Below, piece after piece: positions 23,624-33,378 of a DNA stretch of 64,000 nt; position 1 is the stretch's first letter, and each line of letters begins with the position of its first letter. The position numbers and the translations under genes are program-made. The stretch is from assembly GCF_000298315.2 (NCBI RefSeq), contig NZ_AEYE02000004.1:62001-126000 (forward strand), given 5' to 3'. The notes below the pieces were generated by a model. It worked only from the letters and a program-made list of their open reading frames with translations. It ran no database searches and was not told where the DNA came from. The DNA is from Rhizobium grahamii CCGE 502 (GTDB lineage Bacteria; Pseudomonadota; Alphaproteobacteria; Rhizobiales; Rhizobiaceae).

Positions 23624-25909
23624 ATGGATATGAACGAAATCAAAGAGATCTTTTTCCAGGAGTGCGAGGAGCAGCTCGCCGAACTGGAATCGGGTCTTCT
23701 GAAAATGAATGATGGCGATCGCGATCCGGAAACCGTCAATGCGGTGTTCCGTGCCGTCCATTCGATCAAGGGCGGCGCTGGCGCCTTCGGTCTGGATGAT
23801 CTCGTCGCTTTCGCGCATGTCTTCGAGACCACACTTGATTGCGTTCGTTCCAACAAGCTTGAGCCGACACAGGATGTCCTGAAGGTCATGCTGAAGTCTG
23901 CAGACGTCTTGGCCGACCTGACCAATGCCGCCCGCGACGGCGGCAGCGTCGATGAAAGCCGCAGCCGCGGCCTGGTGAAGGAACTGGAAGCGCTCGCCAA
24001 CGGCGAGCTGCCGACGCCTTCCGCAGCCGTGGAAGCTCCTGCAGCAAAGCCGGCGCCGGTCGCCGCACCGGTTGCCGCCGCTCCGACGCCGAAGCCTACC
24101 GATGACAGCGGCTTCCAGCCGATCCCGTTCTCCTTCGACGATTTCGGCGGCGACGAAGAGGACGGTTCCGATCTGCCCGCCTACGAAATCACCTTCAAGC
24201 CGCGCTCGGACCTTTATTCCAAGGGCAACGACGCAACCCTCCTGCTGCGCGATCTCTCCCGCCTCGGCGAGATGAGCGTCTATTGCAACATGGATGAGCT
24301 GCCCGGCCTCGACGAGCTCGATCCTGAAGCAGCCTATTTCTACTGGAACGTCACGCTCAAGACCGACAAGGGCGAGGACGCGATCCGCACGGTCTTCGAA
24401 TTTGCCGAGTGGGATTGCGACCTGCAGATCTCTGCCGTCGAGGAAAAGGCGGCTGCCGCCGAGACCGAAGAACTGCCGATGATCCCGGTGCCCTTCGACC
24501 TGTCGATACTCGACGACGGCGCGACCGGCGCACCGGCCGAACAGCCGAAGTCCGATGTTGCAGCTGCGGTTGCCGCCGCCGAAACGGCCTCCAACGTCAC
24601 GCAGATGGCTGCTGCGGCTGCTCGCGTCGAGAAGAAAGAATCGGCTGCCGCTGCTGCCGCAAGTGCTGCCGCCGCCGCCCAGAACAACGCCGCTGCCGGT
24701 GCAGGCCAGACCATCCGCGTCGATCTCGACCGCGTCGATCGCCTTATCAACCTCGTCGGCGAGCTCGTCATCAACCAGGCGATGCTCTCACAGAGCGTCA
24801 TCGAAAATGACACGACCGGAACGTCATCCATCAACATGGGCCTCGAGGAGCTGCAGCAGCTCACCCGCGAGATCCAGGATTCGGTCATGGCGATCCGCGC
24901 CCAGCCGGTGAAGCCGGTCTTCCAGCGGATGTCGCGCATCGTCCGCGAAATCGCCGACATGACGGGCAAGACGATCCGCCTGATTACCGAAGGTGAAAAC
25001 ACCGAAGTCGACAAGACGGTTATCGACAAGCTGGCCGAGCCGCTGACGCACATGATCCGCAACGCCGTCGATCACGGCATCGAAACGCCGGAGAAGCGCG
25101 CTGCCAACGGTAAGAATGTCGAGGGTACGGTTCGCCTGACTGCAAAACACCGCTCGGGCCGCATCCTTATCGAGCTTGCGGACGACGGCGCGGGCATCAA
25201 TCGCGAGAAGGTGAAGCAGAAGGCAATCGCCAACGAGCTGATCCCGGCCGATGCCAACCTGACGGATGAGGAAATCGACAACCTGATCTTCCTGCCGGGC
25301 TTCTCCACGGCCGACAAGATCTCCGACATCTCGGGACGCGGTGTCGGTATGGACGTCGTCAAGCGCTCGATCCAGGCGCTCGGCGGCCGTATCAACATCA
25401 CTTCGCGGCCGGGGCAGGGTTCTGTCTTTACCATGAGCCTGCCGCTGACGCTCGCCGTTCTCGACGGCATGGTCGTCACTGTCGCCGGCCAGACGCTAGT
25501 CGTGCCGCTGACGGCAATCGTCGAGACCCTGCAGCCGGAAGCGTCCGCGATCCACTCCTTCGGCGCCAGCCATCGCCTGATCTCGATCCGCAACAGCTTC
25601 TGCCCGTTGGTCGATGTCGGTCGCATCCTGAACTTCCGCGCAACCCAGGCCAATCCGGTGGAAGGTGTCGCCCTCCTCGTCGAATCCGAAGGTGGTGGCC
25701 AGCGCGCCCTCATGGTCGATGCGATCCAGGGCCAGCGTCAGGTCGTCATCAAGAGCCTCGAAGCGAACTACACGCATGTTCCGGGCATCGCTGCAGCAAC
25801 AATCCTTGGCGATGGCCGCGTGGCGCTTATCCTGGACGTCGATGCAGTCGTCGGCGCCTCGCGCGGTCAGGCCCTGAAGCCTGAAATGTCTCTGGCAGCA
25901 GCGGGATAG
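23624..25909 (+). CDS. cheA: Chemotaxis histidine kinase CheA
   Basis: A cytoplasmic kinase of 761 residues that phosphorylates CheY1, CheY2 and CheB under receptor control. The P1 domain has acceptor His46 in FRAVHSIKGGAG. An Ala/Pro-rich linker leads to a P2-like region around residues 160-290, and a second Ala-rich linker (about 310-355) to the dimerisation domain. The ATPase has HMIRNAVDHGIETPEKR, ADDGAGI and SGRGVGMDVVKR. The C-terminal 140 residues are the CheW-like P5 domain. The Ala-rich linkers are long, which makes it larger than E. coli CheA (654 residues). The next gene, cheW, starts 4 bases after its stop. Confidence 0.96.
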   Translation: MDMNEIKEIFFQECEEQLAELESGLLKMNDGDRDPETVNAVFRAVHSIKGGAGAFGLDDLVAFAHVFETTLDCVRSNKLEPTQDVLKVMLKSADVLADLTNAARDGGSVDESRSRGLVKELEALANGELPTPSAAVEAPAAKPAPVAAPVAAAPTPKPTDDSGFQPIPFSFDDFGGDEEDGSDLPAYEITFKPRSDLYSKGNDATLLLRDLSRLGEMSVYCNMDELPGLDELDPEAAYFYWNVTLKTDKGEDAIRTVFEFAEWDCDLQISAVEEKAAAAETEELPMIPVPFDLSILDDGATGAPAEQPKSDVAAAVAAAETASNVTQMAAAAARVEKKESAAAAAASAAAAAQNNAAAGAGQTIRVDLDRVDRLINLVGELVINQAMLSQSVIENDTTGTSSINMGLEELQQLTREIQDSVMAIRAQPVKPVFQRMSRIVREIADMTGKTIRLITEGENTEVDKTVIDKLAEPLTHMIRNAVDHGIETPEKRAANGKNVEGTVRLTAKHRSGRILIELADDGAGINREKVKQKAIANELIPADANLTDEEIDNLIFLPGFSTADKISDISGRGVGMDVVKRSIQALGGRINITSRPGQGSVFTMSLPLTLAVLDGMVVTVAGQTLVVPLTAIVETLQPEASAIHSFGASHRLISIRNSFCPLVDVGRILNFRATQANPVEGVALLVESEGGGQRALMVDAIQGQRQVVIKSLEANYTHVPGIAAATILGDGRVALILDVDAVVGASRGQALKPEMSLAAAG

Positions 25910-25913
25910 TGTC

Positions 25914-26381
25914 ATGTCTTATGCCGCAAAAAATCTGAGGGCCGGCAGTCGCGAGTTGATCGCCTTCCGCATCGGCGATCAGGAATTCTGCGTCGACATC
26001 ATGTCGGTCCGCGAAATCCGAGGCTGGACGCCGGCCATGGCCATGCCGCACTCCCCATCCTACATGCGCGGCGTGATCAACCTTCGCGGTGCCGTCCTGC
26101 CGATCATCGACCTGTCGGCGCGCCTCGGCATGAGGGCCACCGAGCCGACGCAGCGTCATGTCATCATTGTCGCGCAGGTGTGCCGCAAGGTGGTTGGGCT
26201 GCTCGTCGAAGCGGTATCCGACATCCTGACGGTGACGGATGAAAATGTGCAGCCGACGCCGGAGATCGCCTCCGAACTGCAGCGGCAGTTCGCGCGTGGC
26301 ATCCTTGCGATCGACAAGCGCATGATCTGCCTGCTCGAACTCGACGCCATCTTCCCCGATACGGAAAGCGAAGCTGCATGA
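25914..26381 (+). CDS. cheW: Chemotaxis coupling protein CheW
   Basis: A 155-residue adaptor that links CheA P5 to receptor tips in the signalling array. It shows the CheW fold markers LIAFRIGDQEFCVDIMSVREI, the receptor-binding YMRGVINLRGAVLPIIDL and VVGLLVEAVSDIL. It lies between cheA and cheR; its stop overlaps the cheR start by the ATGA arrangement. The length is normal for the family. Confidence 0.95.
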   Translation: MSYAAKNLRAGSRELIAFRIGDQEFCVDIMSVREIRGWTPAMAMPHSPSYMRGVINLRGAVLPIIDLSARLGMRATEPTQRHVIIVAQVCRKVVGLLVEAVSDILTVTDENVQPTPEIASELQRQFARGILAIDKRMICLLELDAIFPDTESEAA

Positions 26382-27289
26382 ATGTCATGAGTGCAAAGGA
26401 CGTGCGGCAGGGAAGCCCGGACGAGGTGCTGGCGAGCGGCGAGTATCCGCTGACCCGTCGCGACCTCGCGGAAATCGCCGCGATGATCTATTCGGACGCA
26501 GGCATCTTCCTGAACGAGACAAAGGCCTCGCTCGTCTACTCGCGTCTGTCGAAGCACATTCGCAACCTTGGCTTGTCCGGATTTCGGGAGTATTGCGCGC
26601 TCGTCTCCTCGCCGGCCGGTGCCGCGCCGCGGCGTGAAATGCTGTCGCATCTCACGACGAACTTCACGCGGTTTTTCCGCGAGAACCACCACTTTGAGCA
26701 TCTGCGCGAGCACGTGCTGCCGGAGCTGCTGCAGCGCGCCAAGATGGGTGGTCGGGTCCGCATCTGGTCGGCTGCCTCCTCGGATGGCCAGGAGCCCTAT
26801 TCGATCGCGTTGACGGTTCTGTCGATGATGCCCAACGTCGCTGACTACGACTTCAAGATCCTGGCGACCGATATTGATCCGAAGATCCTGGCGATTGCCC
26901 GCGCAGGCGCTTACGATGAGAGCGCGCTCGAAACCGTGTCGCCCGCCATGCGCAAGCAGTGGTTCAGCGAAGTCGAGGTGCAGGGCCGCCGCAAGTTCCA
27001 GGTCGATGACCGCGTCAAGCGTCTCATCACCTACAACGAGTTGAACCTGATGGCGCAGTGGCCGTTCAAGGGCAAGTTCGACGTCATCTTCTGCCGCAAC
27101 GTGGTGATTTATTTCGACGAGCCGACACAGATGAAGATCTGGTCGCGTTTTGCCGAATTGATGCCGGAAGGCGGCCACCTCTACATCGGCCATTCCGAGC
27201 GCGTCTCCGGCGACGCCAAGCACGTCTTCGACAATATCGGCATCACGACCTATCGCTATACGACCAAGGGCGTGGGGAGGAAGGCATGA
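26378..27289 (+). CDS. cheR: Chemoreceptor methyltransferase CheR
   Basis: A 303-residue S-adenosylmethionine-dependent enzyme that methylates glutamates of chemoreceptors during adaptation. The N-terminal helical domain is followed by [10 protein letters not shown], the cofactor loop [30 protein letters not shown] and [15 protein letters not shown]. It is a CheR without extra domains. The start overlaps the cheW stop and its own stop overlaps the cheB start, so the adaptation enzymes are translated in a coupled way. Confidence 0.95.
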   Translation: MNVMSAKDVRQGSPDEVLASGEYPLTRRDLAEIAAMIYSDAGIFLNETKASLVYSRLSKHIRNLGLSGFREYCALVSSPAGAAPRREMLSHLTTNFTRFFRENHHFEHLREHVLPELLQRAKMGGRVRIWSAASSDGQEPYSIALTVLSMMPNVADYDFKILATDIDPKILAIARAGAYDESALETVSPAMRKQWFSEVEVQGRRKFQVDDRVKRLITYNELNLMAQWPFKGKFDVIFCRNVVIYFDEPTQMKIWSRFAELMPEGGHLYIGHSERVSGDAKHVFDNIGITTYRYTTKGVGRKA

Positions 27290-28329
27290 GTGCACAGGCA
27301 CGTGTTCTTGTCGTCGACGACTCCGCCACCATGCGTGGCCTGATCACCGCAGTTCTCAGCGCCGATCCCGAGGTCAACGTCATCGGCCAGGCCGGTGATG
27401 CGCTTGAGGCGCGCGAGGCGATCAAGAAGCTCAATCCCGACGTCGTTACGCTCGATATCGAGATGCCGAACATGAACGGCCTCGACTTTCTCGAGAAGAT
27501 CATGCGGCTCCGTCCCATGCCCGTGATCATGGTCTCGACGCTCACCCATCGCGGCGCCGACGCCTCGCTGGCCGCGCTTGAGATCGGCGCATTCGATTGC
27601 GTCGGCAAGCCGCTTCCAGGCGATGCACGTCCGTTCGGCGATCTCGCCGAAAAGGTGAAGGCAGCCGCCCGTTCGCAGCGCCGCCAATATACGCAGCCGA
27701 CGCCGGTTGTACCGCCCCCTGCGGTTGCCGACTTTCGCGTCGGACGCAAGATCGTTGCCATCGGTTCGTCGACCGGCGGTGTCGAGGCGTTGATTGCGGT
27801 GCTGCAGAAGTTCCCGGCAAACTGCCCGCCGACCGTTATCACACAGCACATGCCGCCGACCTTCACGAGGAGCTTCGCGGAGCGCCTGAACCGCCTTTGC
27901 GCGCCGGTCGTGCAGGAAGCAACAGACGGCGCGCGTCTGGAGATCGGCAAAATCTACCTTGCCCCGGGCGGTGAACGTCATCTGCAAGTTGCCAACGCTC
28001 ACGCGCCCTGCTGCCGCCTGATCGAGCGCGATCCGGTGAACGGTCACCGTCCGTCCGTCGATGTGCTGTTCGATTCGGTTGCCGAACTGGCAGGCCGCAA
28101 CGCGGTCGGCGTGATCCTCACAGGCATGGGGCGCGACGGTGCCGCCGGCCTGTTGAAGATGCGCCATGCCGGCGCTCGCACCCTCGGCCAAAACGAAAAG
28201 ACCTCGGTGGTCTACGGCATGCCAAGGGTCGCCTACGAACTCGGCGCCGTCGAGCAGCAATTGCCGCTGAATAGCATCGGCGAAGAAATCTTGAAAATGA
28301 CAGCCGCCCGAAAGGAAGGAACTGACTAA
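27286..28329 (+). CDS. cheB: Chemotaxis methylesterase/deamidase CheB
   Basis: A 347-residue receptor demethylase activated by phosphorylation from CheA. The receiver has DDS at 11-13 and acceptor Asp57 in [11 protein letters not shown]. The catalytic domain has Ser162 in [11 protein letters not shown], His188 in TQHMPP and Asp284 in TGMGRDGA, the same spacing as the Salmonella triad. The ATG at 27286 overlaps the cheR stop; the frame runs open further upstream inside cheR but that part is not CheB-like. The TAA overlaps the cheY2 ATG. Confidence 0.95.
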   Translation: MSAQARVLVVDDSATMRGLITAVLSADPEVNVIGQAGDALEAREAIKKLNPDVVTLDIEMPNMNGLDFLEKIMRLRPMPVIMVSTLTHRGADASLAALEIGAFDCVGKPLPGDARPFGDLAEKVKAAARSQRRQYTQPTPVVPPPAVADFRVGRKIVAIGSSTGGVEALIAVLQKFPANCPPTVITQHMPPTFTRSFAERLNRLCAPVVQEATDGARLEIGKIYLAPGGERHLQVANAHAPCCRLIERDPVNGHRPSVDVLFDSVAELAGRNAVGVILTGMGRDGAAGLLKMRHAGARTLGQNEKTSVVYGMPRVAYELGAVEQQLPLNSIGEEILKMTAARKEGTD

Positions 28330-28718
28330 TGTCTATCGCAGAGAAAATCAAAGTTCTGATCGTCGACGATCAGGTAACCAGCCGTCTGCTGCTCAGCGAC
28401 GCTCTGACCCAGCTCGGCTTCAAGCAGATCACGGCCGCCGGCGACGGTGAACAGGGCTTGAAGATCATGACCCAGCAGCCGCATCACCTCGTAATCTCCG
28501 ACTTCAACATGCCGAAGATGGATGGCCTCGGCTTCCTCCAGGCGGTTCGCGCCAATCCGGCGACGAAGAAGGCGGCTTTCATCATTCTGACGGCGCAGGG
28601 CGACCGTGCGCTGGTCACGAAGGCCGCACAGCTTGGCGCCAACAACGTTCTCGCCAAGCCCTTCACGATCGAGAAGATGAAGGCGGCTATCGAAGCCGTA
28701 TTTGGAGCATTGAAATGA
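28329..28718 (+). CDS. cheY2: Chemotaxis response regulator CheY2
   Basis: A 129-residue CheY with DDQ at 13-15, acceptor Asp58 in [12 protein letters not shown], Thr in ILTAQGD and Lys in LAKPFTI. In S. meliloti CheY2-P is the regulator that acts at the flagellar motor and slows rotation; position after cheB supports the name. Translation is coupled at both ends: TAATG with cheB and ATGA with cheD. Confidence 0.93.
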   Translation: MSIAEKIKVLIVDDQVTSRLLLSDALTQLGFKQITAAGDGEQGLKIMTQQPHHLVISDFNMPKMDGLGFLQAVRANPATKKAAFIILTAQGDRALVTKAAQLGANNVLAKPFTIEKMKAAIEAVFGALK

Positions 28719-29269
28719 ATCTCGAGGTTGCGGCCCGCCGCGTCAATATCATCCAGGGCGAATGGAAGGTCCTGAATGATCCGAACGCGGTTCTGACGAC
28801 CATCCTTGGATCGTGTGTGGCTGCATGCCTGCGAGATCCCGTGGCAGGCGTTGGAGGAATGAACCACTTCCTCCTGCCGGGGACAGGAAACACGCCGATG
28901 ACGGGCGGCGACGCCACACGCTATGGCGTCCATCTGATGGAATTGCTGATCAACGGCCTCCTGAAGCAGGGCGCGCGCCGCGACCGCCTGGAGGCCAAGA
29001 TCTTCGGCGGGGCGAAGACGATCTCGACATTCTCGAATGTCGGCGAACAGAACGCCGCTTTCGCCGTGCAGTTCCTGAAGGATGAAGGCATTCCCGTCGT
29101 CGGCTCTAGTACCGGTGGTGACCACGGGCGCAAGCTCGAATATTGGCCCGTTTCCGGGCGCGCTCGGCAGTACCCGTTGACGGGTGCCGAAACGCAGAGA
29201 ACGGTCGCGCTAGAGCAGCGTCCGGCCGCTCCGCAGAAACCTGTCGAAACAAGCATCGAATTCTTCTGA
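28715..29269 (+). CDS. cheD: Chemoreceptor glutamine deamidase CheD
   Basis: A 184-residue enzyme that deamidates glutamines of chemoreceptors. The catalytic residues Thr28, Cys34 (in [12 protein letters not shown]) and His51 (in GMNHFLLPG) are spaced exactly as Thr21, Cys27 and His44 of Thermotoga CheD. The C-terminal 30 residues are a less conserved tail ending in TSIEFF. It lies between cheY2 and cheT as in other rhizobia. Confidence 0.93.
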   Translation: MNLEVAARRVNIIQGEWKVLNDPNAVLTTILGSCVAACLRDPVAGVGGMNHFLLPGTGNTPMTGGDATRYGVHLMELLINGLLKQGARRDRLEAKIFGGAKTISTFSNVGEQNAAFAVQFLKDEGIPVVGSSTGGDHGRKLEYWPVSGRARQYPLTGAETQRTVALEQRPAAPQKPVETSIEFF

Positions 29270-29286
29270 GGGCGAGGACAGTAGTA

Positions 29287-29679
29287 ATGACCGTGAATGC
29301 CATGACAGAGCAGCCGTTGCCGGCCGAAGCCCTGCCTGAGATCCTGATGCGCATCGTCTCGGAATTGCATGACGTCGCCTACCTGATCGAGCGGATCGAG
29401 CCGCAACTCCTTGACGTAGGCGGAGGCGCCGAACTGCTGAACTCTCCGGAAAGCATGAAGGTTATGCAGGGCATTGATCTTGCCGTCCAGAAGACGCGCG
29501 GACTCGCAGAATTCATCGACACCATCACCGGTGAAATCCCGCAGGACTGGGCGGTCGATGTTGCGACTGCATTGAGCCTCGTGAAACTCAGTGAAATGCA
29601 GCGTGCCCTGGGTGGTGCCAGACGTCATGGCAACGTGCAGCCGCTGGCGAAGGCAGCCGGAGACTTCGACTTCTTCTGA
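29287..29679 (+). CDS. cheT: Chemotaxis protein CheT, CheZ-like
   Basis: A 130-residue helical protein, last of the che operon. It carries DLAVQ at residues 64-68, a D-x-x-x-Q motif like the catalytic Asp143/Gln147 of E. coli CheZ, and ends with the acidic aromatic tail GDFDFF, which recalls the CheY-binding tail of CheZ. In S. meliloti the protein at this place (CheT) has been reported to act in signal termination and adaptation. The ATG at 29287 has GAGGAC upstream; ATG 29302 is a second option. The gene lies 110 bases before fliF. Confidence 0.8.
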   Translation: MTVNAMTEQPLPAEALPEILMRIVSELHDVAYLIERIEPQLLDVGGGAELLNSPESMKVMQGIDLAVQKTRGLAEFIDTITGEIPQDWAVDVATALSLVKLSEMQRALGGARRHGNVQPLAKAAGDFDFF

Positions 29680-29789
29680 TCCCGCATTTACTCGCACGAT
29701 TTTACGAAACGCTCGCACAAGTTTCGGCATCTATCGTCGGACATGAGGCAATAAGCCTGCTTTGTCGGTGACGGTCGTGCGAGAACAGA

Positions 29790-31481
29790 ATGAATCTGTT
29801 AAATCAATTAGTTCAAATTTTTAAGAACTTCAGTTCGCTAGGGCGGAATCGCCTGTTGGCGCTGGCTGGCGTGGGCGTCGTTTCTGTCGCGCTCATCCTG
29901 GGGGCGGCCCTTTTGGTCAATAAACCGGCCCAGGAAACCCTTTATGTCGGGCTTGATCAGCCGGATCTGAACCAGATCAGCATGGCGCTTGCCGAGGCAA
30001 ATATCGGCTTCGAGGTCGGAACTGACGGCTCCAGCATCACGGTTCCGGCCGGCATGACCGGCAAGGCACGCCTCCTGCTCGCCGAGCGCGGTCTCCCGAA
30101 CAGCGCCAACGCAGGCTACGAACTCTTCGATAACGTTGGCTCCCTCGGCCTGACCTCCTTCATGCAGGAGGTTACACGCGTCCGCGCACTTGAGGGCGAG
30201 ATTGGCCGAACGATCCAGTCGATCTCGGGCATCACCGCAGCGCGCGTCCACATCGTCATGCCCGAAGTCGGAAACTTCCGCAAAGCCGAGCAGAAGCCGA
30301 CCGCTTCCGTCATGATCCGCGCAAGTGCCGCGACAGGCCGCACGGCAGCGACATCAATCCGTCATCTGGTTGCATCAGCTGTTCCCGGTCTCGATGTCGG
30401 CGATGTCACTATCCTCGATTCCGCCGGACAACTGCTCGCGTCTGGCGACGAGGCCAGCAACAGCTCGCTGAACCGTTCCCTGAACATCGTCCAGAACGTC
30501 CAGGGCGAAGTGGAATCCAATATCGACAAGGCGCTCGCGCCGTTCCTCGGCATGGATAACTTTCGCTCCAGTGTCACCGCCGAACTGAATACCGACGCAC
30601 AGCAGATCCAGGAAACGACCTACGATCCGGAATCGAAGGTCGAGCGCTCGATCCGTACGACCAAGGAAGCCTCGCAGTCGCAGCAGAAGCAGTCCGACAA
30701 CGCGACAACTGTCGAGCAGAACATTCCACAGGCAGCGCCCGACTCCGGCGGCCCTACCGGCCCGGAATCGCAGGACAAGTCTGACAAAAAGGAAGAGCAG
30801 ACCAACTACGAAATCAACAGCAAGACGACGGCCACGACGCGCAACAGCTACAAGATCGAAAAGCTCTCCATCGCTGTCGTCGTCAACAAGGGCCGCATTG
30901 CTCAAATGGTCGGCGAGCCGGCTGACCAGGCGAAGATGGATGCCTACCTTGCTGAAATGCAGAAGATCGTGGCATCGGCAGCCGGCATCAGCACCAATCG
31001 CGGCGACGTCGTGACTGTCACGGCCATGGACTTCCTGGAGAACCAGCTTCTCGAGGAAACCGGCGGTGGCGTGCGCGTCATGGATATGTTGAGCCGCAAC
31101 CTCGCAGGCATCATCAATTCGCTCGCCTTCGTCGCGGTTGCCTTCCTGGTGATCTGGATGGGTGTGCGCCCGATGGTCCGCAGCGTAACGGGTAGCGGTG
31201 CCGCGGTTCTCGGCGACACCTCGCCGGAAAGTGCTGGCCTCGAACTGCCAGACTTCGCTCCCGCCGGAGGCGCGGGCGCCGGTGGTGCGCTTATGGATGG
31301 CTTCGGCTCGGACTTCGGCTTCGACAGCACCGAAGACCTGCTCAGCCTCGGCGACGACGACGGAAACTTCAATCGTCGCGTCAAGGAGGGTCCGGAGCGC
31401 AAGCTGGCGCGTATGGTCGAGATCAACGAGGAACGCGCCGCGAAAATCCTCAGGAAATGGGCGGTCGACAACGCCGCATAA
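29790..31481 (+). CDS. fliF: Flagellar MS-ring protein FliF
   Basis: A 563-residue inner-membrane protein that forms the MS ring, the base on which the export gate and C-ring assemble. The N-terminal helix (ALAGVGVVSVALILGAALLV, about 26-45) and a C-terminal helix (about 430-455) flank a periplasmic region with the family pattern GSLGLTSFMQEVTRVRALEG and ITAARVHIVMPE. The C-terminal tail ERKLARMVEINEERAAKIL binds FliG. It follows cheT and is closed by an intrinsic terminator. Confidence 0.95.
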   Translation: MNLLNQLVQIFKNFSSLGRNRLLALAGVGVVSVALILGAALLVNKPAQETLYVGLDQPDLNQISMALAEANIGFEVGTDGSSITVPAGMTGKARLLLAERGLPNSANAGYELFDNVGSLGLTSFMQEVTRVRALEGEIGRTIQSISGITAARVHIVMPEVGNFRKAEQKPTASVMIRASAATGRTAATSIRHLVASAVPGLDVGDVTILDSAGQLLASGDEASNSSLNRSLNIVQNVQGEVESNIDKALAPFLGMDNFRSSVTAELNTDAQQIQETTYDPESKVERSIRTTKEASQSQQKQSDNATTVEQNIPQAAPDSGGPTGPESQDKSDKKEEQTNYEINSKTTATTRNSYKIEKLSIAVVVNKGRIAQMVGEPADQAKMDAYLAEMQKIVASAAGISTNRGDVVTVTAMDFLENQLLEETGGGVRVMDMLSRNLAGIINSLAFVAVAFLVIWMGVRPMVRSVTGSGAAVLGDTSPESAGLELPDFAPAGGAGAGGALMDGFGSDFGFDSTEDLLSLGDDDGNFNRRVKEGPERKLARMVEINEERAAKILRKWAVDNAA

Positions 31482-31483
31482 AG

Positions 31484-31510
31484 AAAGGCCGGGAAACCGG
31501 CCTTTTCTTT
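31484..31510 (+). terminator. Rho-independent terminator after fliF
   Basis: AAAGGCCGG, loop GAAA, CCGGCCTTT, then TCTTTG: a 9-bp stem 2 bases after the fliF stop. It ends the long che-fliF transcript before the visNR promoter region. Confidence 0.88.
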
Positions 31511-31721
31511 GCCTAGGTCTTGCCTGCGATCCTGGTCATCCTCCGTCATCGCTCGAACGCCGCGTGAAGATTTCTGAGGATAGACTTGACAGAAGCCGGA
31601 TGCAGACACGCGTTTTACGCGAATCGTATTGTCAGAATTCCCCGAATCACTTTAAATTAAGAATTCCTTAACAAGCGGAATTTGTGCGCGAATCAGGGCA
31701 CGAAATGCAGACAATGTAAAT

Positions 31722-31769
31722 CCCAAGAACTCGGAGATGGTGGATTTTGCCACCTATCGTAATCTTGGG
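31722..31769. promoter_or_regulatory. Nested inverted repeat upstream of visN
   Basis: CCCAAGA (31722-31728) pairs with TCTTGGG (31763-31769). Inside it GGTGG (31739-31743) pairs with CCACC (31750-31754). The element ends 85 bases before the visN ATG in a 340-base leader. It may be an operator for visNR control or a hairpin in the 5' untranslated region. There is no T-run to make it a terminator. Confidence 0.35.
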
Positions 31770-31854
31770 TGATTCGCGGAGAGGTCGTAATTTGTTCAGG
31801 AGCATGCGGATCAAGCTTCTGTCGTAGGTGGTTTACAGCCGCGGGGTTTTGCCA

Positions 31855-32601
31855 ATGGACATGCATATATTGCAGGCTCTCAAGAGCGATACACACAAGG
31901 CAAACTTTGTTGGCATTGCAGCGACAAACCTCTCTTCGCGCGACGAGCTGATCGCGCAACTCTGCGAGATCTCAAGCACGGGACGGTTGCAGCCGGGGCT
32001 GCGGGCGCTGACGGATTATGTCGGCGCTTCGCACTATCTCCTGGCGCGAGCGGACCTCGTGCAGGAGGCCGGCCTCGACTTCGTGGTCTCCTCCGACTGG
32101 CCATTCGATCTCGTCACCAACCTGGCGCATGCCTTCGTTGGCGGCTTCGCCCGCGCGACGGAGCTCGAAAAATGCATGCTGCTCTTCCAGCCGCATTTCG
32201 CCCTCCTGCCGGATGAGGCAGACGCGCCTGATGGCGCGAGCCGCCAGTACTGTTCGCTGATGTTCAACATCGGTCGTTCGCGCCTCGTGCTGATGTTCCT
32301 GTTTGACGATGGCTTCATCCTGTCACAGGAGCGGCTGCGGGACGTGGGGCTTCTGACGGCTTATTTCGCGAGCTTCCTGCAGTGCGGCGCCACCAAGACT
32401 GACCGGGACTTCGAGCTGACCGATCGCGAACTGGAGTGCCTTTTCTGGATCGCCGAGGGAAAGACCAGCGACGAGATCGCAATGATCCTCGGTATCTCCC
32501 GCAACACCATCAACAACTACATCACCAGTGTCATGCGAAAGACGGCCACGAAGACTCGTTCCGAGGCAATCGCATTCGCGGTCAGGAACAATCTCGTCTA
32601 G
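31855..32601 (+). CDS. visN: Motility master regulator VisN
   Basis: A 248-residue LuxR-type transcription factor. VisN and VisR together sit at the top of the flagellar and chemotaxis hierarchy in S. meliloti, Agrobacterium and R. leguminosarum, activating rem. The N-terminal 170 residues form a ligand-binding-like domain with no known ligand. The C-terminal helix-turn-helix reads TDRELECLFWIAEGKTSDEI and LGISRNTINNYITSVMRK. I chose ATG 31855; an in-frame start at 31828 would add nine residues. visR follows 12 bases later, so both are made together. Confidence 0.9.
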   Translation: MDMHILQALKSDTHKANFVGIAATNLSSRDELIAQLCEISSTGRLQPGLRALTDYVGASHYLLARADLVQEAGLDFVVSSDWPFDLVTNLAHAFVGGFARATELEKCMLLFQPHFALLPDEADAPDGASRQYCSLMFNIGRSRLVLMFLFDDGFILSQERLRDVGLLTAYFASFLQCGATKTDRDFELTDRELECLFWIAEGKTSDEIAMILGISRNTINNYITSVMRKTATKTRSEAIAFAVRNNLV

Positions 32602-32613
32602 GGGGACGGCGTT

Positions 32614-33360
32614 ATGGGGCAGTCATCCGGTCGCTCGATGGGACATTCAGAAACGATGCGCGCGGTGCGCGTCAACAAGGTTGCGAGCCGATCGGACCTG
32701 TTTCCACGCCTGATCGGCATGCAGAAACTCGCCGACGCACAGAATTTTGCGGTTTACCGCGTCAGCGGCGCGGGCGTGCCGGGAAAGCAGCGGCTGGTTT
32801 GCGAACTGGAGAACTGGGGCTCGACGCATAGCGGCTTCAGCCGCGCATTCGTCGACGCGCATGGCGAGGCGCTGCTCGATCATATCGAGAAATCGCTTCT
32901 GCCGGTCGTATGGGCCGGCGGGCTTGATCGCGCTGCCCCAAGGCCTGCCAGCATTGCCCCCTTCATGACGCGCCTGAAGGACGGTCTGCTGCCGTTCTCG
33001 GGCATAGCTTTTCCGGTTCGCCTCGGTGCCGTCGGCAACGGCTTCATCGTCTTCACGGGCGACGATCTCGAACCAGCGAGTGATATGATCGTTGAACTGC
33101 ACGCGAGGTCCTGCCAGGTCATGATCGATCTGCTCTCGCTCGACGAGCGCCGCGTGGCGGCCGCCGAAGCTCTCAGCGAGCGCGAGATTGCCTGCCTGCA
33201 GCTTGCTGGAGACGGGCGTATCAGCGAAGAGATCGCGGACAAGCTTGGCCTCTCGGTGCATACCGTCAACGCCTATCTAGGCTCGGCGACGATCAAGCTG
33301 GATTCGGTCAACCGAATTCAGGCGATCGCGAAGGCCATTCGCCTCGGATATATCAGCTGA
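32614..33360 (+). CDS. visR: Motility master regulator VisR
   Basis: A 248-residue LuxR-type partner of VisN, thought to act as a heterodimer with it. The C-terminal DNA-binding domain reads SEREIACLQLAGDGRISEEI and LGLSVHTVNAYLGSATIKL. The N-terminal domain resembles that of VisN and of the LuxR protein at 11340. GGGGGACGG precedes the ATG. A gene on the other strand converges with 18 bases between stops; no terminator is seen there. Confidence 0.9.
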   Translation: MGQSSGRSMGHSETMRAVRVNKVASRSDLFPRLIGMQKLADAQNFAVYRVSGAGVPGKQRLVCELENWGSTHSGFSRAFVDAHGEALLDHIEKSLLPVVWAGGLDRAAPRPASIAPFMTRLKDGLLPFSGIAFPVRLGAVGNGFIVFTGDDLEPASDMIVELHARSCQVMIDLLSLDERRVAAAEALSEREIACLQLAGDGRISEEIADKLGLSVHTVNAYLGSATIKLDSVNRIQAIAKAIRLGYIS

Positions 33361-33378
33361 TATGAGGGCGAGGGCGTC

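Noticed and set aside
24560-24710. Ala-rich coding repeat inside cheA, first taken as a possible repeat element
   Set aside because: It stays in frame as an Ala-rich linker between the P2-like and dimerisation domains, which is normal for CheA.
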